DNA of 64,000 bases from Myxococcales bacterium (GTDB lineage Bacteria > Myxococcota_A > Polyangia > Haliangiales > Haliangiaceae), in the NCBI GenBank assembly GCA_028287135.1, contig JAQBQE010000033.1, positions 144,282 to 208,281 of the forward strand, given 5' to 3'. The translations under genes and the position numbers were made by a program. The notes beneath the pieces were generated by a model. The model worked only from the letters and a program-made list of their open reading frames with translations. It was not told where the DNA came from and did no database searches. Below are positions 50,106 to 58,279 of the stretch, piece after piece. Numbering within the stretch: the stretch's first letter is position 1; the number at the start of each line of letters is the position of its first letter.

Positions 50106-50750
50106 TCACGGCATCCAGCCAAACGGCCGCCGGCGAAACCGTTCGAGGTAGTCGGGCTCGCCCGCGCCAAACGCTGCACCGACGCCGAACACGACGGTCC
50201 ACTCGCGCGCCACGTCGGGAGGCGTCGTCGTGCGCATCGCGATCTCGTCGAGGTTCGACGCACGTGCAGACAGCACGCGCAGGAAGAACCGCGACTCGAC
50301 GATCAGCCTCGACGTTTCATCATCGCTGCCGCGGAGCCGGAGCGCGAAGCCAAGGCCGTGCCGCGTCGGTTCGATCTCGGAGCTCGAGCGCTCCGACCAC
50401 GCGTGCTCGACGATGCCCTGGAGCTCGAGCCCGAGCTCGACGTCGCTCGCGTCGAGCAGCGACGGAACCAGCGTCTCGAGCACGCGAAGGCGCACGCTGC
50501 CGCCGAGCACCAGCGCCCGAGGTCCACTCTCGACCCACGTTCGGCCCGAGCCCTCCACGGCGAGCCCGAGGGGACCGAACCACCACGCAGCTTCGAGCTC
50601 GACGCCGACGGCACCCGATGGTTTCTCCGGCGATGGCTCCCACAGCAGCGCACCGCCGACCATCGGGGTCTTCTCCCCATCGGCCGCTGCCTCGGAGACC
50701 GCGAGGAACGGCACGAGAGCTCCGACGACGATCCCGGCCGTTCTCCTCAT
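50106..50750 (-). CDS. Exported beta-rich protein, putative outer membrane
   Basis: This 214-residue protein has a signal peptide (MRRTAGIVVGALVPFLAVSE, then AAADG). The remainder alternates hydrophobic strands (GAVGVELEAAWWFGPLGLAV, ALVLGGSVRLRVLE, VELGLELQGIVE) as in a small outer-membrane barrel. It ends FGWMP. The start is the Met before the signal peptide. No specific family is recognised. Confidence 0.65.
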   Translation of the reverse strand: MRRTAGIVVGALVPFLAVSEAAADGEKTPMVGGALLWEPSPEKPSGAVGVELEAAWWFGPLGLAVEGSGRTWVESGPRALVLGGSVRLRVLETLVPSLLDASDVELGLELQGIVEHAWSERSSSEIEPTRHGLGFALRLRGSDDETSRLIVESRFFLRVLSARASNLDEIAMRTTTPPDVAREWTVVFGVGAAFGAGEPDYLERFRRRPFGWMP

Positions 50751-50830
50751 CCACGGAGCATGCGGAACCCCGTCCGCGCTCCCGCAGCTTCTCCCCGACA
50801 TCTAACGTCGTCGGAGTGCGCTCCCGATGC

Positions 50831-51385
50831 TCACCCGCCGAGGTTCAGCTCGACCCGGCGATTCTGCGACCGGCCCCTGGACGTGTCGTTCTCGGCGACC
50901 GGGTTGGATTCGCCATGGCCAACTGCCGTGATCAGGTTCGGGTCCAGGCCCCTTTGAATCAGGAACACCCTCACAGCGTCGGCGCGTTTCTGCGACAGCG
51001 TCGTGTTCGACGTGACGCCCTGCCGCTCGAGCTCCGGGCCGACCGGGGTGTTGTCGGTGTAGCCGTGCACCACGAGCTTGTTCTCTTGCGTCGGGGCGAG
51101 CTTCTGCGCCATCCGCCCGAGGATCTGCTTTCCGTCGTCGCTCATCTCCCAGCTGCCCGATGGGAACAACAGGTCGGCTTCGATGGTGTGCTTGACCGCT
51201 CCTTGCAAGCGCGTGATCTTGCCTTCGCTGGTGCCAAGCTGCGACTGCTGTGCCGCTACCTGCTGCTGGAGCTGCGCGTTCTCTGCCTCCAGCGCCTGGT
51301 ACTTGGACTGCGAAACGCAGCCCATCAGAACGGAGCTACACAAGAAACCGCCAGCGATCAGGCGGCTTTTGAATGCGGTGGACAT
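50831..51385 (-). CDS. OmpA-family peptidoglycan-binding lipoprotein
   Basis: This 184-residue protein starts MSTAFKSRLIAGGFLCSSVL and has lipobox LMGC. A short coiled coil (KYQALEAENAQLQQQVAAQQ) leads to an OmpA C-terminal domain (DLLFPSGSWEMSDDG, VVHGYTDNTP, LSQKRADAVRVFL, AVGHGESNPVA, GRSQNRRVEL). It anchors outer membrane to peptidoglycan. GGAGAGG about nine bases upstream supports this start over a longer frame. Confidence 0.92.
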   Translation of the reverse strand: MSTAFKSRLIAGGFLCSSVLMGCVSQSKYQALEAENAQLQQQVAAQQSQLGTSEGKITRLQGAVKHTIEADLLFPSGSWEMSDDGKQILGRMAQKLAPTQENKLVVHGYTDNTPVGPELERQGVTSNTTLSQKRADAVRVFLIQRGLDPNLITAVGHGESNPVAENDTSRGRSQNRRVELNLGG

Positions 51386-51580
51386 GAGTGGTTTCCTCTC
51401 CGGGGGTAAGTCGCGTGGATGACCAACGGGGCAAGCAGTCGCCATGCCACGAGCCCGGTATGCGCACACCACACCGGGTCGATCATGGCGGCAGGTTTGT
51501 GGCCGGGCGGACCTGCTCCTACGCACGCCGCGCGCCGCCACCACCTGCGACGGAATGCGAGGCGCTTCCCGAGATTCTCG

Positions 51581-52081
51581 TCACAGCTGCCCGCGGATCT
51601 CACCCGACGGGCAGCTCGCGGTGTTGACACTCACGTACGCATTGCCGTCCCTCACCGACTGGATGAACGCATCAAAGTCCGCAGGAGCTCCCGACGGTGC
51701 CGGCGACGGGTAACTGTCATCGGTGAACACCTGACGGAGCGTGGCGGGTAGCACGATCGGAAAGACATCCGGTCCAGCGATGCCCGGAGCACCCGCGTGG
51801 ATGTTCGCCGTCGTCGGGGTTCCGGACAGTGACGCGTACGTGAGCTCGTCGACGGTGAGCGCCGAGTCATCCGACGCGATACGGAGGGTCGCGGCGCCCA
51901 TCGCAAACGTTCCCGCTGCGGCGCAGACGGGCACCTCGGTTCCTGGCGACAGCGTCACGCTGATCGTGGTGTCGCCCTCAGGACCATCGGCGGGGACGAG
52001 GCCGCCGATGAGGCCGATATCGTCGTCACAGGCTCCGTGCACGAACGCAAGCACGAGCGTCACGTGGCGAACCAACTGCAT
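51581..52081 (-). CDS. CHRD-domain lipoprotein
   Basis: This 166-residue protein has a signal peptide with Cys acceptor (MQLVRHVTLVLAFVHGAC) and a single CHRD domain. The domain carries ISVTLSPGTEVP, DELTYASLSGTPTTANIHAG, AGPDVFPIVLP and the typical ending NAYVSVNTASCPSGEIRGQL. CHRD domains occur in many secreted bacterial proteins; their ligand is unclear. The start is the Met before the signal peptide. Confidence 0.85.
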   Translation of the reverse strand: MQLVRHVTLVLAFVHGACDDDIGLIGGLVPADGPEGDTTISVTLSPGTEVPVCAAAGTFAMGAATLRIASDDSALTVDELTYASLSGTPTTANIHAGAPGIAGPDVFPIVLPATLRQVFTDDSYPSPAPSGAPADFDAFIQSVRDGNAYVSVNTASCPSGEIRGQL

Positions 52082-52141
52082 CGCTGCTGTTTCGGTGCAG
52101 ATGACAGACCACCGCCGTCGAGCGCACACGACGCGCGTGGA

Positions 52142-54049
52142 TCACTGCAGAGCGGCCGAGGACCCGGCCACGCGCTCGATCAGCGGCCTCAGCTCCGCGA
52201 TCTCGACGGGCTTGAACACCACCTTGCCCCGGCGAGCCTCGACGAGTGCGGACGCAGGCTCGGTTGTCGGGCCACCGGTGAGAAGGATCGTGCGTTCCTC
52301 GAGGCGAGGGTCGATCGTGAAGCAGCGCGACAGCCAGGTCTCGGCGCCACCACGGGGCATCATCAGGTCGCAGAGCACCACGTCGTACGGGGGACCGCTC
52401 GCGGCCATGGCGAGCGCCTGATCGACCGTCGGCGCGGCCTCGACGTGAAAGAAGCGATCGAGCTGCAGCGTCAGCACGTCGCGGAGGTCGTCGTTGTCGT
52501 CGATGATGAGAACGCGAAGATCGCTCGTTCCCTTCGGCACCGCGGGCTCGGGCACCTCCGGCGCCACGGCGGGGATCGCGTCGGTCGCGTCGGCCGCGGG
52601 GAGCTCGAGCACCATCTCGGTTCCGTCGCTCGAGCTCCGGGAGACCGACAGCGTTCCCCCTTGCTGGGTCATCAGGCCGCGAGAGACAGCGAGCCCGAGG
52701 CCCGTTCCCTGGCCGACGGGCTTGGTCGTCGCGAACGGTTCGAACAGGCGATCGCGCATCGCCTCGGGGATCCCCGGTCCGTTGTCGGTCACGCAGAGCC
52801 GGACCTGATCGCCGCGACGCTCTCCGACGATGTGCGCACGAGCACCGCCCGGCGCCCCCCTGGCTGCGTACGCCGCATTGCCGAGGAGGTTGATCAGCAC
52901 CTGCTCGAGCAGGTTCGGGGCGCCGCGGACATGGAGCGACTCGTCGATCGAGACCGTCACCGTGAGCGCGGGGGCCGTCACCGACGCCGCGGCGATCGCC
53001 TTGTCCACGACGCTGAGCAGCGAGAACGCCGGCGCGCTCGAGTGCTCGGAAGACCGCCGCCGCCCGGTCTCGAGAAGCTGCCGAACGATCTCCGCGATGC
53101 GTTGCGTCGCCGCACGACTCCGGTCAAGGCGTTCCGCCAGCTCGGCCGTCAGCGTCCCCGATCCGGAGACCAGGGTTCGCATCCGATCGAGGTTCTGCTG
53201 GATGACCATGGTGGGATTGTTGATCTCGTGCGCGACGCCCGCCGCGATCCGGCCGAGCCCCACCAGTCGTTCGTGATGCGCCGCCATCCCCTGCGCTTTC
53301 AGAAGCTCGTCGGTGCGGCTCACCACCTCGTGCTCGAGCTTCGTGGAGAGTGCGTCGAGTCGGCCTGCGTCCGCCACGAACCGACGGGCGTAGCTCACAC
53401 CCATCGCACCGACGACCACCACGCTCACCGCCTCGATGAGCTGCGGCATCGGGATGATCGTCATCGCCCCCAGCGTGTCGGAGATCCCGGTGACCGCGAG
53501 CGCCGTCGCGCCGAGCATCGCCAGTCGAGCATGCCATCCGTCGCGCCACCGTCGGCCACCCCCGAAGGCGGCGACAACGATCGCGACCACCAGGATCACG
53601 ACGGCCGCGACGCCGAGTGGGGTCGCCGTGCTCATCGTGTAGGTCGCCCCGAACCAGTCGATGGAGAGCGTCCTGATGGGGGGGCCGACGAGCACACCCG
53701 GGATCAGTGCCAGCACGACCATCACGGCGGGGACCACGATTGCCGCGCGCTCGGCACGACGGAGGGGCCTCCGGTCGGAGATCGCAAGGTGGCGGATCCA
53801 CGCGAGGCCATACAGAAAGCAGGCGCCGAACGAGAGTCCCTCGCCAATCTGGAACGTGAGCGGCGACACCGGGATTGCGTGCACCAGATCGAAGAAACAG
53901 TAGGCGGCCGCCGAGATCGCGACGAAGGCGAACGATCGGAGCTCACGCCACCCGGGCGCGCGCGACAGCGCCAGCGCCAGCGCCGCCATCAGCACACCGC
54001 TGAGCGTGCCTGCCAGACCGAGAACGAGCCCCGAGTTGATCTCGATCAC
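52142..54049 (-). CDS. Membrane hybrid histidine kinase with C-terminal receiver
   Basis: This 635-residue protein has a 7-helix-type N-terminal membrane domain (about 1-220) as sensor. A coiled coil follows, then HisKA with the phospho-His in AAGVAHEINNPTMVI. The HATPase has N box INLLGNAAYAA, G1 DNGPGIP, F box LFEPFATTKP and G2 GTGLGLAV. A receiver ends the protein (RVLIIDDNDDLRDVL, acceptor in VLCDLMMPRG). The C-terminal receiver suggests internal phosphorelay. It is not linked to the chemosensory operon. Confidence 0.93.
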   Translation of the reverse strand: MIEINSGLVLGLAGTLSGVLMAALALALSRAPGWRELRSFAFVAISAAAYCFFDLVHAIPVSPLTFQIGEGLSFGACFLYGLAWIRHLAISDRRPLRRAERAAIVVPAVMVVLALIPGVLVGPPIRTLSIDWFGATYTMSTATPLGVAAVVILVVAIVVAAFGGGRRWRDGWHARLAMLGATALAVTGISDTLGAMTIIPMPQLIEAVSVVVVGAMGVSYARRFVADAGRLDALSTKLEHEVVSRTDELLKAQGMAAHHERLVGLGRIAAGVAHEINNPTMVIQQNLDRMRTLVSGSGTLTAELAERLDRSRAATQRIAEIVRQLLETGRRRSSEHSSAPAFSLLSVVDKAIAAASVTAPALTVTVSIDESLHVRGAPNLLEQVLINLLGNAAYAARGAPGGARAHIVGERRGDQVRLCVTDNGPGIPEAMRDRLFEPFATTKPVGQGTGLGLAVSRGLMTQQGGTLSVSRSSSDGTEMVLELPAADATDAIPAVAPEVPEPAVPKGTSDLRVLIIDDNDDLRDVLTLQLDRFFHVEAAPTVDQALAMAASGPPYDVVLCDLMMPRGGAETWLSRCFTIDPRLEERTILLTGGPTTEPASALVEARRGKVVFKPVEIAELRPLIERVAGSSAALQ

Positions 54050-54225
54050 ACAGCAGCTCTCGCCTCGACCATCACGTGCGCCCGCCTTTCAGTATGCCCG
54101 AGTCCTCGTAGCGTCGCGACGGATCGAGCGGTCCGAACATGCTCGCGGCGAGGAGAACGATCCTTTCTGTGCGTCGAGGGACCTCGACCTGGATACCCGG
54201 AGGCGCGTAACGTAGGCGATCAGTG

Positions 54226-55038
54226 ATGAACAGAGGCACGTGGGCGCTCGGACTGTCCGGAGTCGTCGTCACCCTGCACCTCGCCGCGTGCGGAACCGCG
54301 GGCAGCGCCGAGGTCGATGCGGCGGCCCCCGACACGCCGCGGATCTACGACGGCGGTGTCGAATGCGGCGATGACGTGTGCAACGGCGGCGAGGATCACG
54401 CGAGCTGCGCGGCTGACTGCCCGCTCCCAGGCTCGATCTGTGGCGACGGCATCTGCAACAACGGCGAGACGCTGGAGAGCTGCGCGGTCGATTGCCCCGC
54501 GGGTGGCACGTTCTGCGGCGACGGCGTGTGCAATGGCAGCGAATCCACCAGCACGTGTGCCGCGGATTGCCAGACCACGACCTGCAGCACGTCGCCCGAC
54601 AACTGCACGGGTGAGAACATCTGCATCTCGGGGACCTGCGTCTCGGCGTTCGGGCGCGTCTATCACATCGTGATCTTCGACGGCACGCTGTCCGCGACCG
54701 ACAAGAACGGATCTGCGTGGGACGCGTTCGGCGGACTTCCCGATCCGATGGTTCGTCTGACGCTCAATGGAACGAGCCTGGGGATGACGTCGGCCAAGGC
54801 GAACACGACCACACCCGTGTGGAACGAGTACCTGACCGCGGTGATCCCGGCGGGTAGCACGTTCGTGATCGACGTCCTCGACGAGGACGTCTCGATCAAC
54901 GACACGATGTTCACCTGCCAGAGCAATCCGCTGACCGCGAACCTGTTGCGGGTGGGCGGCGCGCCGTACTACGCCAGCTGCTCTGGTACCGGTGCGCTGT
55001 CGGAGTCGAAGGTCCGGCTGTACTTCGATCCGCAGTAG
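54226..55038 (+). CDS. Cys-rich C2-like domain lipoprotein
   Basis: This 270-residue exported protein has a lipobox (LSGVVVTLHLAAC). Three CGDGxCNxGE...CxxDCP modules span about residues 47-125, each with six Cys, plus another Cys-rich segment (CSTSPDNCTGENICISGTC). The C-terminal 125 residues (VYHIVIFDGTLSATDKNG, DPMVRLTLNG, TTPVWNEYL, FVIDVLDEDVS) look like a C2 domain, including the NPxWNE-type turn. The ATG at 54226 follows an in-frame GTG by one codon. It ends 27 bases before the UGA-containing gene and probably shares its transcript. Its disulphide-rich build fits a redox partner role. Confidence 0.8.
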   Translation: MNRGTWALGLSGVVVTLHLAACGTAGSAEVDAAAPDTPRIYDGGVECGDDVCNGGEDHASCAADCPLPGSICGDGICNNGETLESCAVDCPAGGTFCGDGVCNGSESTSTCAADCQTTTCSTSPDNCTGENICISGTCVSAFGRVYHIVIFDGTLSATDKNGSAWDAFGGLPDPMVRLTLNGTSLGMTSAKANTTTPVWNEYLTAVIPAGSTFVIDVLDEDVSINDTMFTCQSNPLTANLLRVGGAPYYASCSGTGALSESKVRLYFDPQ

Positions 55039-55065
55039 GTCGTCGAGCTGGTACGCTAACGACGG

Positions 55066-56400
55066 ATGAGTACAGCTCCACGGGCCTCTGTCCGGATCGC
55101 GATGTCGGTGTTCGCGGTGGTCGCCGTGCTCGGCGTGCAAGCTCGGCCCGCCCGGGCCCAGTGCACGACCTGAGTGAACCCAGCGCTCCCGGGTGGAGCG
55201 ACAGCAGCCGAGACGCAGGTCGACGAGGACGCATGGTCCGCGGGCGGCCGCGTGGGCTACACGTTCGTGCCCTACGGACGCTTGCAGCAGGGGACCACGG
55301 AGGCGGCGAATCCCGGCGGGCTCGGGATCGATGTCCACCTCGGCACCGCCCAGCTCCAGCTCTCGGCCCCGACCGCGACCACGCTCGACGTCCAGCTGCC
55401 GTTCGGCTCGTTGTTCACCCGGTCGATCGCGGAGCGCCGCACCGATAACGGCATCGGCGACCTCGAGCTCCGGGTCCGCCAGAGCCTGGGCCGTCTGTTC
55501 CGTGGCCCCCTGACCAGCGTGTCAGGCGGCCTCGTCGTCCCCACCGGCGGGTACGTCCCGCGCAGTGGTGCGGCCAACCTCGCGCCCGAGGCGAGCTACC
55601 TGACGCTCGGGCGCGGCGTGGCGTGGTGGATCGCGGAGGCCGACACCCGGATCTCGCTCGGCCGACGGCCGTCGGTGTTCGTCCAGCTCAGTGGTCGTGG
55701 ACCGCTGTCACGGACCGACGATGGCTTTGCGTGGGGCACGGAGCTGCGCGCGACCGCCGGCGTCCAGGTCTCGTCGATCACGTCGTGGCTCTCGGTGGTC
55801 GTGTCGTCGGACGTCCAGTGGCGTGACGGCGCGAGCGAGCCCGATCCGTTCTCGATGGCTCGGCTCACCAGCGCGAATGCCGGCGGCACCCAGTGGACCG
55901 CGTCGCCTGCCGCAGTGTTCGCGTTGCCCAACGATCTGTCCCTGGTCGCGGGCCTCCGGATCCCGCTCGTCAGCGACGTCACCGGCAACCAGCTGGTGCC
56001 GCAGACCGGCGGGTTCGTGGCCATGTCGTATTCGCGGCGGATCTCACCGCGTCCCGCGCTCGCCCCCGTGAGCACCGTCGAACGAACTCCGCCTCCCACC
56101 GGCCAGATTACCGTCGTAGACTACTGGGCAACCTGGTGCGCCCCGTGTCACGAGATCTCCCGGTCCCTCGAAGCGGCAGCCTCGCGCTGGCCCGACGTCC
56201 GGATCGTCAAGGTCGACGCGACGGAGTGGCCGAACGAGGGGGCACCTGCACTCCCGGCGGGCGCGACGGGGCTCCCGGTGATCGAGATCTTCGATCCGCA
56301 GGGCGTCCGGATCGCGCTGCTGATCGGCGCGGATGCGCTGCGCGTGGTCGAGACCGTCGACCGGCTGCGTGCGGAAACCACGACGGCGCCTCCGCCGTGA
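55066..56400 (+). CDS. Candidate selenoprotein: beta-barrel-thioredoxin fusion with CxxU
   Basis: Reading from the ATG gives a signal peptide (MSTAPRASVRIAMSVFAVVA, ending ARPARA|QCTT), then an in-frame TGA at 55171-55173 as codon 36. The frame then stays open to 56400, and GTG right after the TGA is the only other start. A signal peptide split from its own mature protein by one codon argues for readthrough. The motif becomes CTTU (CxxU). The mature part is beta-barrel-like (about 45-330), then a thioredoxin domain with WCAPC (Cys358, Cys361) and the cis-Pro loop TGLPVIEIF. A 6-bp hairpin with loop CGGGT starts 10 bases after the TGA. A nonsense mutation or sequencing error (TGG, TGC) remains possible. 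Confidence 0.7.
55171..55200 (+). promoter_or_regulatory. UGA codon with candidate bacterial SECIS hairpin
   Basis: After the TGA, CGCTCC (55184-55189) pairs with GGAGCG (55195-55200) around loop CGGGT. The loop opens 16 bases from the UGA with G as its second base, which fits the known bacterial SECIS geometry. Confidence 0.65.
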
Positions 56401-56419
56401 TCGAGTCGAGACCCCGCCC

Positions 56420-57007
56420 ATGAAGCCATCCCGCGTGATGATGTTCGCCCTCGCGTCGGCCCTGCTCGTCGGGTGTGGTGACGCCACGAAGACGACGACC
56501 CCGCCGGATTCTCTCGTCGGCGGGACCGCCGATGCGCCGATCCGGATGATCGATGCCCCGGGCAGCGTGCCGATGTTGCCGCTGTGGATGCTCGAGGATA
56601 TCCAGCCCGCCAGTCCCCGCGTCGGCCAGACCTACGGCCTCGATGCGTTCACTGGAAAGATTATCGTCGTCTCGTTACTGGAAGGTTTTTGAACGGCCTG
56701 CCGATCCCAGTCTGGGATCCTCGAAGACCTCTCGACCGCCCTGCTCGCCGACGGCTATCCGGTGCAGTTCGTCGTGCTGTCCGATCAGAACGCGACCGAC
56801 TTCTCGTCCCTGGTCACGATGCCGATCTTTCGCGACCCGAGCCCGGGCCGCGCCGCCTGGGAGGAGATGCAGCCCGGGGCGGTCAAGCACGACACCTTCG
56901 TGTTCGACAAGTCGGGCGTGAGGACGCTGTTCTGGGACGCCAGCTCGGAGAGCTTCAACCAGCTCGAGCCCGACATCCGCGCCGCGGTCGAGGCGATCGG
57001 CAGGTAG
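56420..57007 (+). CDS. Candidate selenoprotein: lipoprotein redoxin with UxxC
   Basis: The gene starts with a signal peptide and lipobox (MMFALASALLVGC). It reads through a redoxin beta strand (GKIIVVSLLEGF) to an in-frame TGA at 56690-56692, codon 91. The same frame continues TACRSQSGILEDLSTALLAD and then GYPVQFVVLSDQN to a stop at 57005-57007, total 195 codons with Sec. The TGA falls exactly where thioredoxin-fold proteins have the first active-site Cys, giving UTAC (UxxC). The surrounding VVSLLEGFU..C..Q..LEDL recalls selenoprotein P-like redoxins. A 7-bp hairpin follows at the right distance. It lies 19 bases after the barrel-thioredoxin gene. Confidence 0.8.
56690..56719 (+). promoter_or_regulatory. 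UGA codon with candidate bacterial SECIS hairpin
   Basis: GATCCCA (56703-56709) pairs perfectly with TGGGATC (56713-56719) around GTC. The apical region AGTCT closely resembles the GGTCT of E. coli fdhF. The key G is the 18th base after the UGA, the same as in the upstream gene. Confidence 0.75.
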
Positions 57008-57056
57008 CGCCCCGACCGACCCACTCCCCGGGGGGTGATCGGATACCGTTGCCCTG

Positions 57057-58265
57057 ATGCGCGTGCTGTTTCTCTCGCCGCGGTACCCACCCGAGATGCG
57101 GCAGTTCACGCGCGGCCTCGCGGAGGTCGGCGTGGAGGTCCTCGGCGTCGGCGATGGCAGCCCCGATCCGGAGCTCCGGCGCTATCTCTCGGCGTACCTC
57201 GAAGTCCCGTCGCTGTTCGACGAGGACGACCTGATCGCGCGGGTTCACGCGTGGCTGCGTGGCCATTCGGTCGATCGCATCCTCGCGAACTGGGAACCGC
57301 TGGTGATGGTCGCCGCACGGATGCGGGAGAAGTTCGGCTTGCCCGGCATGTCGGTCGACACCGTCCGCGGGTTCCGCGACAAGCAGCTGATGAAGGATCG
57401 GGTCGCCGCCGCCGGCCTGCGCGTCCCGCGTGCCCATCGCGTCCGCTCGATCAAGGACGTGGCGAGCGCGATCGAACAGATCGGCTATCCGGCGATCATC
57501 AAGCCGATCAGCGGGGCCGGCAGCGCCGATACGTACAAGCTGGAGTCGGCCAAGGACCTCGAGCGCGTGCTGCCGCAGATGCACCACGTCGAGGAGGCGA
57601 TCTGCGAGGAGTTCATCTCCGGCGAGGAATACACCTACGACACCGTCGCGATCGACGGCGTCCCGGTGCTCGAGAACGTCACGCAGTACCTGCCGAACGC
57701 GCTCGAGATGCGATCGAACGAGTGGATCTCGCCGATCATGCTGTCGGTGCGTGACCTCGAGCAGCCGCACATCCGCCCCGGCCTCGAGCTCGGGCGTCAG
57801 GTGCTGACCGCGCTCGGCATGGGCGACGGCATGACCCACATGGAGTGGTTCCGGACCCCGGCGGGCGAGATCGTGTTCGGCGAGATCGCGTGTCGACCCG
57901 GCGGGGCGTGCGTCGTCGACATGATGAACTACACGAACGACATCGATCTGTTCCGGGAGTGGGCGCGCGTCGTCACCCATCGCCGGTTCGATGCGCCGAC
58001 CGAGCGCAAGTACAACGTCGGGATCGTGTTCAAGCGCGCACAGGGCCACGGCCGGATCCGCCGGATCGCAGGTCTCACCGAGTTCTACGACCGGTACCGG
58101 GAGCACATCGTCGAGGACACCCTGCTACGCCCGGGCTCCCCGCGACGGGACTGGAAGGCCACGCTGCTGTCCGACGGCTACCTCGTGATCCGCCATCCGA
58201 GCTGGGATGCGGCATGCGCGATGGCATCGGAGGCCGCGACCAGCGTGCATCTGTACGCGTCCTAG
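57057..58265 (+). CDS. ATP-grasp ligase (first of tandem pair)
   Basis: This 402-residue enzyme has the ATP-grasp layout. The N-terminal domain (MRVLFLSPRYPPEMRQF) is pre-ATP-grasp-like. DKQLMKDRVAAAGLRVPRAH and GYPAIIKPISGAGSADTY follow, with the ATP-binding Lys. EEFISGEEYTYDT and the metal-binding MEWFRTPAGEIVFGEIACRP come last. It would join a carboxylate to an amine or other nucleophile via acyl phosphate. It begins 49 bases after the redoxin gene. The substrate is unknown; relatives act in peptide and amino-acid-derived metabolite synthesis. Confidence 0.88.
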   Translation: MRVLFLSPRYPPEMRQFTRGLAEVGVEVLGVGDGSPDPELRRYLSAYLEVPSLFDEDDLIARVHAWLRGHSVDRILANWEPLVMVAARMREKFGLPGMSVDTVRGFRDKQLMKDRVAAAGLRVPRAHRVRSIKDVASAIEQIGYPAIIKPISGAGSADTYKLESAKDLERVLPQMHHVEEAICEEFISGEEYTYDTVAIDGVPVLENVTQYLPNALEMRSNEWISPIMLSVRDLEQPHIRPGLELGRQVLTALGMGDGMTHMEWFRTPAGEIVFGEIACRPGGACVVDMMNYTNDIDLFREWARVVTHRRFDAPTERKYNVGIVFKRAQGHGRIRRIAGLTEFYDRYREHIVEDTLLRPGSPRRDWKATLLSDGYLVIRHPSWDAACAMASEAATSVHLYAS

Positions 58266-58279
58266 CGATATCGTGACGC

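Noticed and set aside
55174..56400. Independent gene starting at the GTG after the UGA
   Set aside because: It would lack any export signal although it is a barrel protein, and it has no ribosome site of its own. Kept only as an alternative to readthrough.
56693..57007. Separate small gene starting at ATG 56762
   Set aside because: It would begin in the middle of the thioredoxin fold without the active site; the upstream part in the same frame supplies the missing fold.
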